DNA from: Sulfolobus sp. A20
GTDB lineage: Archaea; Thermoproteota; Thermoprotei_A; Sulfolobales; Sulfolobaceae
NCBI RefSeq assembly: GCF_001719125.1
Contig: NZ_CP017006.1
Span: 124,001 to 188,000, forward strand
Length of the DNA stretch: 64,000 nt
Reading direction: 5' to 3'
Under the pieces are notes generated by a model that was not told the origin of the DNA, searched no databases, and saw nothing but the letters and a program-made list of their open reading frames with translations. The translations under genes and the position numbers were made by a program. The stretch's first letter is position 1, and each line of letters starts with the position of its first letter. Positions 48,186 through 58,209 of the stretch are shown in pieces.

Positions 48186-48976
48186 TGACTCTATAATAAG
48201 AAATGACGAATAAATATGTTTTGACCTTTCATCTAACTTTAAGATATCTATGATACCTTAATCGATCATGGAGAAGATCCTCTTTTTTATTCTGTGAAAA
48301 TATTTCTAAAGTTTTCATGAGTCTTGGAGCTATATCCTTTAATCCAATTCATTTGGGAATACTGATGGAAGATATTACTTTCAATCTATGTAACGATTAG
48401 AAGGACAATTATTTCTACTGGAATAAACGGGATTAAAACTCTAAGTAATATTTTGTCGAGTTAACTGGAGGTTAACTTGGCAAATTAACGTAACAGAATT
48501 TTCAGCTGAGAAAAGCCCTCAACTCTCCCTAAATTCAATAAAAAACGTGGGACTTAAACACGTCTTAAGAAACCCACTACTTCTCATGGACTAAGAATTG
48601 TTAATAGAGAAATAAAGTATAATACATTATTACTCAATCTATCTTCACTAATTACTTAAAAAAATGAGACAGTTAGGAATTATTCAATTATACTATTATT
48701 TAGCTAGAATAAGCTCTAAACATTTACGTGGGAAGAGTCTAGAGTAAAGGTAAAATCAAAAGATATTTCGACAAAAATATATTTAGATCGTATTAATTAC
48801 TAATATTAGGAATCATTTGTATAAGAGACATCAGCATTTCTTGGATTAACTTCGACCTTGAATGAACTGTCTTTCAACAACATATAATTCTTATAAAGGT
48901 GTACCTTCTGGCTATAAAACGCCGTTAAACTTCTCATAACAAAAGGATTAAATAGTTAAATAATTAACATTTTATT
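48186..48976. other. 791-bp intergenic region with a stem-loop, no gene recognised
   Basis: No protein-like frame is seen on either strand. A stem-loop at 48547-48577 (GTGGG-A-CTTAA ... TTAAG-AAA-CCCAC, loop ACACGTC) is the most structured part and may be a scrap of a different insertion element. TTAAATAG at about 48949 is a probable TATA box for the MFS gene at 48977. Confidence 0.5.
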
Positions 48977-50416
48977 ATGGAGGCAAGGAATCTAGCATTA
49001 TTTGTAGTAGTCTTGGGAACTCTAATGTCGGCTGTTGATACTACGATCGTTATACTGGCTATTCCATCAATTGCTCAAGAGTTACATACTGATCTATACA
49101 CGATCATTTGGGTTATCATTCTTTATTTGCTAGTAATAGCCGTATTTACTACACAACTAGGAAGAATTGGTGACATTTATGGAAGATCTCGTTTATATAA
49201 TTTAGGATTCGCAATATTTACAATAGGCTCCGCTTTGTGTGGAGCATCGCCTAGTGCCTTATTCTTGGTAGGCTTTAGAGGAGTTCAAGGGCTAGGAGCA
49301 GCAATGATGCAAGCGAATTCCGGGGCTATAGTTGCCGATATATTTCCCCCAAATCAAAGGGGGAGAGCTTATGGCTACACATCAATTGGTTGGAATGCTG
49401 GGGCTACACTAGGAATAGTATTAGGTGGTTTTATCACAACATTCATAGGTTGGCGTTATATTTTCTATATTAACGTGCCAATAGGTATAATTGCTATAAT
49501 CCTTGGGTTAAGGTACATAAAGAGCTTTGAGAGGAGAAAGGTTAAGCTTGATATAGGAGGAATGTTAAGCTTGTTAGCCTCTTTGTCTTTGATAGCATAT
49601 GGGAGTGCTGATATAGCTGGGGAGGGTGTCAGACCATTAAACATATACATGATCTTAGGTGGTATAGTTTTGTTGGGAATATTTGGATTGATTGAAAGAA
49701 AACAGGAATTCCCCATAATAGATTTTGGAGCGTTTAAAGCTAATAGAGTATTCACTTACTCTCTTATGTCATCTTTTATGCAAACTACTGGCTACTTAGC
49801 AACAGCTTTCATAATTATTATGTATTTACAAGGTATTAGAGGTCTATCTCCGTTTAGTGCCTCTTTGCTTTTAGTACCAGGTTATGTATTGGCTAGCTTA
49901 GTTGCACCTTTCACTGGTAGATTGTCAGATAAAATAGGAGCTAGAATCCCAGCTACTATTGGGTTAGCGTTAATGATATCAGCAGTGTTGTTATATGTAA
50001 AATTCTTAACCTTAACTACTCCACTTTACTTCATAATCATAGCCTCTACAATAGGCGGTTTAGGATCATCGTTATTTTTCCCAGCAAATAACAGTGCAAT
50101 TATGGCTAATGCACCAAGAGGTTTTTATGGTGGAGCCTCTGGCATAGCTAGAACATTATCAAATATAGGAACATTACTTAGTTACACAATAGCTATTAGC
50201 ATAGCCTCTATAACAGTGCCTAGATATGTAGCATTTGAGGTTTTCTTAGGGACGACCAATTTAATAGGTGGAGTAGCTAGTTCATTTCTAATAGGCTTAA
50301 GGTCAGCATTTTACGTTTCAGTAGGTATATTAGCTGTTGGACTAGTTTTATCAGCATTAAGAGGAAAGGAGTATAGGACACAATTGACTGTTCAACAAAA
50401 ACAAAATAATAATTAA
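48977..50416 (+). CDS. MFS drug exporter, 14-TM (DHA2) type
   Basis: 479 residues with 14 predicted membrane segments. [17 protein letters not shown] is the TM1 motif D1 of DHA2 proteins, [18 protein letters not shown] the motif A loop, and [20 protein letters not shown] motif C of antiporters. These are multidrug/H+ antiporters of the EmrB/QacA group. The ATG at 48977 is probably leaderless or nearly so. It is transcribed towards the cation exchanger gene 35 bp downstream. Confidence 0.9.
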   Translation: MEARNLALFVVVLGTLMSAVDTTIVILAIPSIAQELHTDLYTIIWVIILYLLVIAVFTTQLGRIGDIYGRSRLYNLGFAIFTIGSALCGASPSALFLVGFRGVQGLGAAMMQANSGAIVADIFPPNQRGRAYGYTSIGWNAGATLGIVLGGFITTFIGWRYIFYINVPIGIIAIILGLRYIKSFERRKVKLDIGGMLSLLASLSLIAYGSADIAGEGVRPLNIYMILGGIVLLGIFGLIERKQEFPIIDFGAFKANRVFTYSLMSSFMQTTGYLATAFIIIMYLQGIRGLSPFSASLLLVPGYVLASLVAPFTGRLSDKIGARIPATIGLALMISAVLLYVKFLTLTTPLYFIIIASTIGGLGSSLFFPANNSAIMANAPRGFYGGASGIARTLSNIGTLLSYTIAISIASITVPRYVAFEVFLGTTNLIGGVASSFLIGLRSAFYVSVGILAVGLVLSALRGKEYRTQLTVQQKQNNN

Positions 50417-50451
50417 AGCTTTATAGGATTAAAGTAGATTTTTCCATTAGG

Positions 50452-51378
50452 TTGATATTCTTCTGGCTTAAGTTCATAGGCATCTTTATAGGAATTTTTA
50501 TTTCAGCCGAATTGCTAGCCAAGGGCGCGGATGAGTTAGAGGACTTTTTAGGACAAGGCATTTCTGGAGGAATAATACTCGGAATCCTCACTGCTTTACC
50601 GGAGACAATATTTGTGCTCATAGCCTCACTAAAAGGTGACTTCGATATAGCTTTTGGTTCAGCTTTAGGCGGAAATGTTTTACTATTTACTTTCGGAATA
50701 GGACTCGTAGGAATTCTGTATAAGCTGAGGTGGAAAAGTGACTTATCTATTAATGCAGAGTATGAGGTAGAAAACAAGTTTCTCCTCCTTACCACCTTAG
50801 TGATTGCTGGGATCACAATTTACGGGACTTTAAACATTATAACCGGAGTACTCCTATTCCTAATTTACGCTTGCTACGTGGCTTACAGGATAAGAAAATT
50901 TAGAGGTGAGAGGCATGAAGAAAAAAATGGATTAGGCATAAGGAAATCAGTTATGTTCATGATCATAGGAGGATTACTTCTTATCCTATTATCTCAACCC
51001 TTCATTGAATACATCAATACGATTTCTAGCTTATTCAACGTCCCAGCAGTATGGCTTTCTTTAGTGATCTCTCCTATAGCCGGTGAGTTAGAGGAAAAAA
51101 TATCTGCAATAAGATTAGTACAAATGTCTAAGACTGGTGGATCACTATCTATTCTTAGCTTTGTAGGTAGTAAGATAGAGAATTCTACCATACTGCTAGG
51201 AATAGTAGGAATTTTTACCGAGTATCCAATTTACTCTTCTTTGCCAGAAATATTGTCAATGATAGTAGCCAACGTTATAGCCTTGTACATATTATTTGAT
51301 AAGAAGCTAAAGTTATCCGAATCCATTGCCCTAGTCACAATTTACTTTGCAATTGTCTTTTTATCTTTTATAATATGA
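50452..51378 (+). CDS. Sodium/calcium exchanger-family (CaCA) antiporter
   Basis: 308 residues with about ten membrane segments. The two inverted alpha repeats are ISGGIILGILTALPETIFVL...GSALGGNVLLF and VPAVWLSLVISPIAGELEEK, both with the acidic residues that bind the cation. The second is unusual in sequence (AGELEEK in place of the common PE). The likely start is a TTG at 50452, because no ATG occurs before TM1 and a TTTATAGG box lies about 30 bp upstream. Cation specificity is unknown. Confidence 0.75.
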   Translation: MIFFWLKFIGIFIGIFISAELLAKGADELEDFLGQGISGGIILGILTALPETIFVLIASLKGDFDIAFGSALGGNVLLFTFGIGLVGILYKLRWKSDLSINAEYEVENKFLLLTTLVIAGITIYGTLNIITGVLLFLIYACYVAYRIRKFRGERHEEKNGLGIRKSVMFMIIGGLLLILLSQPFIEYINTISSLFNVPAVWLSLVISPIAGELEEKISAIRLVQMSKTGGSLSILSFVGSKIENSTILLGIVGIFTEYPIYSSLPEILSMIVANVIALYILFDKKLKLSESIALVTIYFAIVFLSFII

Positions 51379-51391
51379 TAAAAGGAGAGAT

Positions 51392-51418
51392 ACCTCGCTC
51401 TTTAGTGTGGGAGGAGGT
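51392..51418 (+). repeat. Fused-end solo hairpin of the IS200/IS605-like family
   Basis: ACCTCGCTCTTTAGTGTGGG followed by AGGAGGT joins a left-end half-hairpin to the right-end sequence with no element between. It sits in the gap between the cation exchanger and the amino acid permease genes. Confidence 0.5.
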
Positions 51419-51488
51419 AAGCATTCTCTCATCTCTTTATACGCCAAGCATATTAATTTTATAATTCTCACTGAATCATTTAGACCTA

Positions 51489-52742
51489 GTGAACAGAAAG
51501 AAACTTTCAACCTTTGAAGCATTTTCATTATCCTTTGGTGGACAAGCTCCATTTACATCTATAATAACCTTTGGAACTATTGGGCTACAGATCGGAGGGA
51601 ATTTTCTAACAATTGCAACTATAATTGGCACTGTAATAGTTCTGATAAACGGATTAGTAATATATAAATTATCCTTGAAGTTCGCCCAACAAGGAGGCTA
51701 CTTTACATATGCCTTCTACTCACTAACAGAAAGATTAGGGTTAATAACAGGTTGGGTTTTCATACTTTATGCTTTCTCGTACGGAGGAACTTTACTAGCC
51801 GGATCAATATATATCATTTCTAGTTATATAAAAATGCAGTTCCTCACTTACGATATCTTTACTCTCATAATAATTGCAGTGTCAGCTTCACTAATAATAA
51901 GAGGACTGGAAGTATCGACCAAGTACGCAGAGTTTATCTCAATAGCAGAAATATTAGCAATAATCATCAGCTCCGTTGTATTATTAGCTAAATCGCAACA
52001 CCTAGCCTCAGTTTTAAGCATGCCATTGCAACCATTCCTTGTAATACTCTACGCTATTGGAATGCCCATTGGATACGGTAACTTAAATCCCATGTCCGAG
52101 GAGATAAGGAATGCTAGGAGGATGGTAGGTTTAATTACAGTTTTAGTAATATTATTAGGCGGATTACTCTCTGCGTTACTGTTTTACGCTGTGTCACCCT
52201 ATGGAACAGACCTAATAGGAGTGTTAAAACACAATGTAGGCTTTATTTTTCCATACCTTATTTTCTCTGCCTTAAATGGTGGAATCTTAGGTGGTATAGC
52301 TTACATAATCTCTATGTCCAGAATAGTTTACGCAATGTCCATTAAAAAATTCTTACCATTAATATTCTCGGCATTTAGTAATAATAGACCATTTAATGCG
52401 GAAATCTTCTCGTTAATAACATATTCCATATTTCTCTTCTTGTTCATCCATTTTTACGGAATCTACGATACTTTCCTATTTTTAGGAGGATTAACAGTAT
52501 TAAGTTACTTGACAATATCAATCTCAGCTAGTTTTTCATTATTCAGAATATCGGTTAAGAAGTTATGGAAGAGAAAAGGAAGTGTAACTTTAGCCCTACT
52601 ATCAGCTATACTGTCCGGAGCTATACTAGTATTTTCCATGCAGGAGAGTAGTCCTATAATAAACTATGTTTTCTTAGGTTGGATTATAATAGGTTTTATC
52701 TATACTGAGCTTCTCGAAATGATTAGCAAGGAGAAAAATTAA
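51489..52742 (+). CDS. APC-superfamily amino acid permease
   Basis: 417 residues from a GTG at 51489, with about 12 membrane segments. [20 protein letters not shown] is the TM1 region with an unwound Gly-rich segment. [20 protein letters not shown] corresponds to the conserved TM6/loop region of the APC family. It probably imports an amino acid or amine with protons. The end overlaps the hje stop by 4 bp, tail to tail. Confidence 0.85.
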   Translation: MNRKKLSTFEAFSLSFGGQAPFTSIITFGTIGLQIGGNFLTIATIIGTVIVLINGLVIYKLSLKFAQQGGYFTYAFYSLTERLGLITGWVFILYAFSYGGTLLAGSIYIISSYIKMQFLTYDIFTLIIIAVSASLIIRGLEVSTKYAEFISIAEILAIIISSVVLLAKSQHLASVLSMPLQPFLVILYAIGMPIGYGNLNPMSEEIRNARRMVGLITVLVILLGGLLSALLFYAVSPYGTDLIGVLKHNVGFIFPYLIFSALNGGILGGIAYIISMSRIVYAMSIKKFLPLIFSAFSNNRPFNAEIFSLITYSIFLFLFIHFYGIYDTFLFLGGLTVLSYLTISISASFSLFRISVKKLWKRKGSVTLALLSAILSGAILVFSMQESSPIINYVFLGWIIIGFIYTELLEMISKEKN

Positions 52743-53140
52743 ATTAAGACTTCCTCTCTTCTGTTAACTTTATTGAGCAAGAACTCATCTATAGGCACAG
52801 AATTGTCAGAGCTTACTAATATATCCTCTATCTTAGTTAAGACAACTACTCTCCACTGATGAAACTTCTTAAATTTCACGGCTATAAGAGGTATACCTTC
52901 CATTGTGAACATTGATAGAAATTCAAATAACTTCTCAACTTGAATACTCCTTACTTTGACTTTTTCTTCCCAAGTACTTTTACACTCTATCGCCAGCAAA
53001 GTGTTTTCTTTCGTCGCAAAGACATCAGGCAATGGATTATGAGATGAATTAGAAGTAGGAATTCTCACCGCTTTAAATCCGTTTTCTTTTAAAAGCGAGA
53101 CTAGTTCCCTCTCCGCGTTTTTACCTATATCTCTATTCAC
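52739..53140 (-). CDS. hje: Holliday junction endonuclease Hje
   Basis: 133 residues. The archaeal Holliday-junction resolvase active site is complete: Glu10 ([10 protein letters not shown]), Ser30 and Asp39 ([14 protein letters not shown]), Glu52 and Lys54 (IECKS). The sequence [20 protein letters not shown] is very close to Hje of S. solfataricus, the second resolvase of Sulfolobales beside Hjc. It cuts four-way junctions during recombination or fork repair. Monocistronic. Confidence 0.92.
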   Translation of the reverse strand: MNRDIGKNAERELVSLLKENGFKAVRIPTSNSSHNPLPDVFATKENTLLAIECKSTWEEKVKVRSIQVEKLFEFLSMFTMEGIPLIAVKFKKFHQWRVVVLTKIEDILVSSDNSVPIDEFLLNKVNRREEVLI

Positions 53141-53328
53141 GATAAGGAGTTATTATCATAAATATAATTAAGACTTTTTGCCTAAGGAAAAGAGCTGAAT
53201 GACTTTAATTATTGTAAAAGTTATTTATGACATATATCTCGTCTAAAGATAGTATCAAGTTTTTAGATATAAATAGATTGGATTAGATTTATGTTCAGAA
53301 TTAATAACGTTATGCTATACTTTCTGTC

Positions 53329-53384
53329 AAGTAATACACAAATTAATAATACCCCTTAAGAATCTCACATTTGGGATAGCCCAA
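53329..53384 (+). repeat. 56-bp three-block motif, copy 2
   Basis: AAGTAATAC, 8 bp, ATAATAC, 17 bp, TTTGGGATAGCCCAA, with the same block spacing as the copy at 33133-33188 on the other strand. About 90 bp of nearly pure AT sequence follows. The 470-bp gap (53141-53610) between hje and msrA contains no gene that I can support. Confidence 0.65.
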
Positions 53385-53610
53385 ACCAGACATACTTTTT
53401 AAGTATTAATATTTCTATTTTTAAATATAGTAAATACTATATTTATATATATATTTTTTAAATGATTTAGCTTTAATTATGTAGAGGGATAAAATATAGT
53501 AATAGTTTATTTATGGTTCTATATTTCTCGTCAATAAAATATAATAGTTTATTAAGGTATTAGAAAGAATTTAACAACTATATTTATTCCTCTAATACAT
53601 ATTATTAAAT

Positions 53611-54156
53611 ATGGAAGTAGCAACACTAGGTGGAGGGTGTTTCTGGTGTACTGAAGCTGTCTTTTTAAGGGTAAAAGGAGTAATTGACGTCAAGCCGGGG
53701 TACTCTGGAGGTAAGGTACCAAATCCGACTTACGAGGAAGTCTGCACAGGTGAGACTGGTCATGCGGAAGTAGTTCAAATAACTTTTGATCCCTCTGTTA
53801 TTTCCTATAAGGAGATTTTGGAAATATTTTTTGCAATACACGACCCAACAACTCCAAATAGGCAAGGTAATGACGTAGGTCCTCAATATAGGTCAATCAT
53901 CCTTTACCATAACGAGGAACAGAAGAAGATAGCTGAAGAAGTAATAAAGGAGGTGGAAAAGGAATTAGGTAAGAAAGTTGTCACAGAGTTAGTACCATTC
54001 GAAGTTTTTTACGAGGCTGAAGAGTATCATCATAAATTTTATGAGAGGCATAGATATTATCCCTATTGCACTTTAGTCATCAGCCCTAAGATCAAGAAGT
54101 TCATGAAATATTTCCCCGATAAAGTAGATTTAGAGAAGATCTCGAGTAAAGCGTAA
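53611..54156 (+). CDS. msrA: Peptide methionine sulfoxide reductase MsrA
   Basis: 181 residues. [18 protein letters not shown] with the nucleophile Cys10, [18 protein letters not shown] and [13 protein letters not shown] are standard MsrA motifs. It reduces methionine-S-sulfoxide in proteins, using thioredoxin-like donors. The start is clear (the motif begins at residue 7). It converges with the phosphoesterase gene, 4 bp apart. Confidence 0.93.
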   Translation: MEVATLGGGCFWCTEAVFLRVKGVIDVKPGYSGGKVPNPTYEEVCTGETGHAEVVQITFDPSVISYKEILEIFFAIHDPTTPNRQGNDVGPQYRSIILYHNEEQKKIAEEVIKEVEKELGKKVVTELVPFEVFYEAEEYHHKFYERHRYYPYCTLVISPKIKKFMKYFPDKVDLEKISSKA

Positions 54157-54160
54157 ACAG

Positions 54161-54736
54161 TTAAACTATCTTAAAAGTTTTTACACCTTCTTCATCAATA
54201 ATTACATATCCCTTATCATTGTATATGTTGTTAGTAACATCTGACATAGTACCTGCATTTACACATTTTACACTTTTGAAGTGAACTAAAGCATGAGAAT
54301 GACCTAATATTAAAACGTCCCTAAAGTCGTGGAGAACAAGTCTAAACATTAAGCAAAATAGTAATGGAGGGAGTTTTTGGTTTATTTTCTTTAATAACTT
54401 AGCTAAAGAATACTCTTGCTTTTCATTAAAGTATTGATGACCGTGAAGAAGAATATAAGATTTCCCATATGTCTTTATTTTTATGACGTCAAAATCACCT
54501 TTTAACTTATCCTCATCTCCCCTAACGTAAATTATGTTCCTCTTCATTTTTAACTTAGATATGAACTCCCTATAACTCTCCTCCCATCCTTCAGTAATTA
54601 TGTCTCCGAGAAGTATTATTAATGAAGGTTTCTCACTATCTATTACCTTATTTATCTCATCTATGTTACATTTAGGGTAATGAATGTCAGAGAGAACTAG
54701 TATCTTACCATTCCACTCAAAGGATATCTCCCTCAT
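54161..54736 (-). CDS. Calcineurin-like metallophosphoesterase with an altered GNHD motif
   Basis: 191 residues. ILVLSDIHYPK (D-x-H), IILLGDIITE (GD), LLHGHQYF and LILGHSHALVHF (GH-x-H) are four of the five metal motifs. The fifth, normally GNHD/E, is GDED (YVRGDEDKL), so the catalytic His and the metal-bridging Asn are gone. It resembles small archaeal DNA-repair-associated phosphoesterases. Activity may be altered or lost. Confidence 0.8.
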   Translation of the reverse strand: MREISFEWNGKILVLSDIHYPKCNIDEINKVIDSEKPSLIILLGDIITEGWEESYREFISKLKMKRNIIYVRGDEDKLKGDFDVIKIKTYGKSYILLHGHQYFNEKQEYSLAKLLKKINQKLPPLLFCLMFRLVLHDFRDVLILGHSHALVHFKSVKCVNAGTMSDVTNNIYNDKGYVIIDEEGVKTFKIV

Positions 54737-54845
54737 GTTTTTGAGACTGTTTTTATAAGCTAATAAATCTTCATTTACTGAAAAACATTCTTGATAAATT
54801 ATAATTTACGTAAGACATATATATTTGTAAAATATAGTTAAAAAC

Positions 54846-56594
54846 ATGGAATACTCGGAAATAGTTAAAGAGTTAGAACGTCTGGTTAAAATTCCCACAT
54901 ATTACGTTTTAGGAAAGTTAAAAGACAACCTAGTGTTTTACTCTACCACACAAGGAGAAACTAATATCTCAGCCTTAATTGACGGAAAGATAATCAGATT
55001 AACTAAGGAACCGATAGCTATGCCTTCTACACCAAAGGCTAATCTAGATTTCTTACCCTTTACTAGGGATGTGGAAAGAGGAAAAGAGGTTCACTCAGTT
55101 TATATATGCAATTTAAAAGGAGAGGAATACGAGTTAACCTCTCCCAAGGTTAGAATAATGGGTTTAGCTTATGATGATAAAACTATAGCGTTTGTAGGCT
55201 CTTCAAACGATGGAGCATTTCTTTATGCAGTTGAAGGAGGAAAATTAAGTAGATTATCCCAAGTGCCTCCCTTCTCTTTCGTGACCGATGTAGAAAATGG
55301 TTTAATCACTGGAGTAGTGCAAGTTAATCCTAAATCTCAAGAGTTCTTCATAGCTAATCTTAATGGAGAGTTTAAGATACTAACACCTAAAAAAGATAGT
55401 GTTAATGTCTCATATCGTATAAAGGGGGACAAAATATATATTTCAAGTGATTACGAGAATCCAGGCGAATCATATTGGGTATACACTTACGACATTAACT
55501 CTAATTCTTACGAGAGGGTTAATTTCCCAGAAAAGGATATATATGAGTACAAACCCGTAGAGATATTTTATGATCCGGATGACAACTTAATAATTGGTAA
55601 GAGGGATGGTAGGTCTAAGTTATTTTTAAACGGCAAGCTAGTAGACACTCCTCACGGAACTATAAGTGGAGCAACTAAAATAGGAGATTATATATACTTC
55701 TCACATTCGTCTTTAGTTTCCCCATATAAGGTGTATAGAGTAAACATTAAGGGAGAAAGAGAGGTAGTAGTTGGCAATGAGCTAGAGTTAAATTTAGGTG
55801 AAGTTGAGTATATTAAAATAAAGAGTGAGGTTGAAGTACCTACATGGATAATTAAATCTAATAGGGGAAGAGTTCCGGGGATAGGAATTGTTTATGTTCA
55901 CGGTGGTCCTTGGAGTGATGTTGATGACAGTTGGAATTTATTAATTTCTCCATTACTGCTATTCGGTTACCACGTAATTGCACCTAATTTCAGAGGATCA
56001 ACGGGATATGGAAGCAAGTTTAACCTAATGGACATAGGTGATCCAGGCGGAGGAGATTTAAGGGATGTAGTTAAAGCTAGAGATTACGCTGTAGAAAAAG
56101 GGATAGTCAAGAGAATAGGAATTATGGGATATAGTTATGGTGGTTATATGACCTTATTAGCTGTTGGAAAAGAGCCTGATAAGTGGGACTTCGGTATTGC
56201 TGGAGCTTCAGTAGCTGATTGGGTGGAAATGTATGAATTATCCGATGCGACGTTTAGGAGCTTTATAGAGATTTTATTTAATGGTAAAAATCTGGAGTTA
56301 ATGAAGGAAAGGTCTCCTATCACTTACGTGAAAAACGTTAAGGTTCCACTATGTATAATACACTCTCAAAACGATAGCAGAACTCCTCTAAGCCCAGTTA
56401 TGAGATATGTTCAAGAGCTTCATAAAAGTGGGAAGAGTTTTGAATTACACGTCGTTCCTAATATGGGGCATGCAATTTATAATGTAGATAACGCGATTGA
56501 CATATTATTGCCAGCTATCATTTTCTTAAAGAGACAAATGATTGCTGAACTTTCTCCCTTAGAAGGTTCCCCGCATCTCTCATCTGAAGATTAA
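54846..56594 (+). CDS. Acylaminoacyl peptidase (S9 prolyl oligopeptidase family)
   Basis: 582 residues. An N-terminal beta-propeller (residues about 20-320) is followed by an alpha/beta-hydrolase domain. The triad is Ser430 in GYSYGGYM, Asp in HSQNDSRTPLS and His in NMGHAIYN, and HGGPWSDVDD is the oxyanion region. Members release N-acylated amino acids or short peptides in the cytosol. S. solfataricus has characterised homologues. The ATG at 54846 lies about 23 bp after a TATA-like tract (TATATATTTG). Confidence 0.9.
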   Translation: MEYSEIVKELERLVKIPTYYVLGKLKDNLVFYSTTQGETNISALIDGKIIRLTKEPIAMPSTPKANLDFLPFTRDVERGKEVHSVYICNLKGEEYELTSPKVRIMGLAYDDKTIAFVGSSNDGAFLYAVEGGKLSRLSQVPPFSFVTDVENGLITGVVQVNPKSQEFFIANLNGEFKILTPKKDSVNVSYRIKGDKIYISSDYENPGESYWVYTYDINSNSYERVNFPEKDIYEYKPVEIFYDPDDNLIIGKRDGRSKLFLNGKLVDTPHGTISGATKIGDYIYFSHSSLVSPYKVYRVNIKGEREVVVGNELELNLGEVEYIKIKSEVEVPTWIIKSNRGRVPGIGIVYVHGGPWSDVDDSWNLLISPLLLFGYHVIAPNFRGSTGYGSKFNLMDIGDPGGGDLRDVVKARDYAVEKGIVKRIGIMGYSYGGYMTLLAVGKEPDKWDFGIAGASVADWVEMYELSDATFRSFIEILFNGKNLELMKERSPITYVKNVKVPLCIIHSQNDSRTPLSPVMRYVQELHKSGKSFELHVVPNMGHAIYNVDNAIDILLPAIIFLKRQMIAELSPLEGSPHLSSED

Positions 56595-56685
56595 GAGAAT
56601 CAGAGAACCTTACAAAACTGGAATTATACATCGTAACCCAAGGTGCATAATGAAAAATATCCTAACGTTTCATGATAAAGGAATG

Positions 56686-58028
56686 TCAAACCTCGCCTTT
56701 TAAGGCGGGGTAAAAGTTTTTAAGACAAAACATCCTTTCTCTCATGAAACTCCCTTCTGGTCAATCTAATAAAGACGAGGAGCCAATTTCTCCCGCAATA
56801 CCAGAGGAGAGTGTAAGAACTATAGTTGTTAGACTATTCCCTAACGGATACCAAGAAAGAAAGTTAGCAGACATAACTTCTAAAATGTGGAACGAGATCA
56901 ATTACGAGAGAAGACAACAATTCTTCAAAAGAGAAAAAGTAGATTTCAAGGGTACTTGGGACAAGTATTATGAGAAGTATAAAGGTGTATTAGGCGTTAA
57001 TGCACAAGCAGTATTGCAGAAAAACAATTGAAGCTTGGTAATCATTCTTTTCATTGTTGAAAAAGCCACCCTTCATCCAACGTGTTTCGCTACCTGGTTA
57101 CTGGAAAGAAAATGAGAAGAGAAAGCTTATTCTCGTTGTTAGGCAAGATCATTATGAGGTTGATGAGGAGAGACACGCAGTAATGCTGAAGGACTGGAAG
57201 ATGGAAATGCCCTTTGTGGGCAAATTAGGATGGTTTGGTGTAAAAGGAAGGCTAGAGACACATATCGTCGACAATAAGTTCTACGCTTCCATACCAGTTG
57301 ACGTTAGTGGAATAATTTCGAAGAAGAGTAATAAGCCAATGAAGGATTCCCTCATCATTCACGGTGAGAGGGACAAAATACAAATAGCCATTCCTAAAGG
57401 TGACAAGACAACGTCAATTGACCTTGGTATAAACATGTTGGCTACAGTTGTCATGGATGATGGTACTGTACTTTTTTACCGTGGTTCCATAGTTAAGAGT
57501 GACTACTTTTATTTTCGGAAGAGGGTGTGTGGACAACAATTTAGTTGATATAAATTGAATTTTCTTTATCGTGGAAAAGTATTTTTAGGGTGAGGGCGAG
57601 AATGTGTTTGATTTCTTAGCACTTAACTCAACGAGAAACACAATAGCAAAATAGCTGAAAATATTCTTCCACAATATACTCTAAATCCATCGCATAAGTA
57701 AAAAATTTACAGTTGGACGAAATTGTTGTCCACACAAAATAAGTTCTACGAGTATATGGTATAAAGGTTTTCTTTGTTGTAGAGTATAATACTTCTAGGC
57801 TTTGTGCTTATCATGAAGTAGAGGTGGTTAGGAGACCTAGGGGAGTTATTAATTTATCTCATAAGCTTCACAGCGATGTTAATGGTGCTTTGAATATTTG
57901 GAGTAAGGAAAGTCGTAAACGGGTTGAAAAAGCCATATCTTTCTTTATCTCTTCAAACGGAGTAACTCCTATAAAGGGGAGTAACGCTTTAGACCTTGGC
58001 AAAACCCTTTAGGGCGGGGAGGAGGTCA
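56686..58028 (+). pseudogene. tnpB: Broken tnpB element (IS200/IS605 type) with both ends preserved
   Basis: The left-end hairpin CCTCGCCTTTTAAGGCGGGG is at 56691-56710, and the right end CTTTAGGGCGGGGAGGAGG at 58008-58026. Between them the TnpB N-terminus (56744, MKLPSGQSNKDEEPISPAIP) frameshifts near 57030 into LLKKPPFIQRVSLPGYWKEN and on to TTSIDLGINMLATVVMDDGT (RuvC-I). A 211-bp MITE interrupts it at 57526. The RuvC-II part is deleted, and the C-terminus resumes with YGIKVFFVVEYNTSRLCAYH and HSDVNGALNI. The gene is dead. Its ends are the reference for the non-autonomous copies. Confidence 0.85.
57526..57736. mobile_element. 211-bp MITE with 17-bp perfect terminal inverted repeats
   Basis: TGTGTGGACAACAATTT (57526-57542) and its exact complement (57720-57736) bound the element. 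The first 90 bp match the inverse of the right end of the 19253-19906 remnant (GATATAAATTGA, AAAGTATTTTT, GGGTGAGG), and the last 110 bp match its left end. It is thus an internal-deletion derivative of that transposon. It is inserted in the tnpB relic. Confidence 0.8.
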
Positions 58029-58209
58029 GTGTACTTGGATAATGGCGTAGAAAGAAAGGCAATCTTTCATTTTCTTTATAACGTTTTTATACCATATAAC
58101 GAGAATAATTAATGTAGAGATATATTATAATTTATTCATATTTCATAGACACATGACTTATTCATAATCTGTTTTTGAATACTATGGTTAAGATAGAGAA
58201 AAAAGGACA

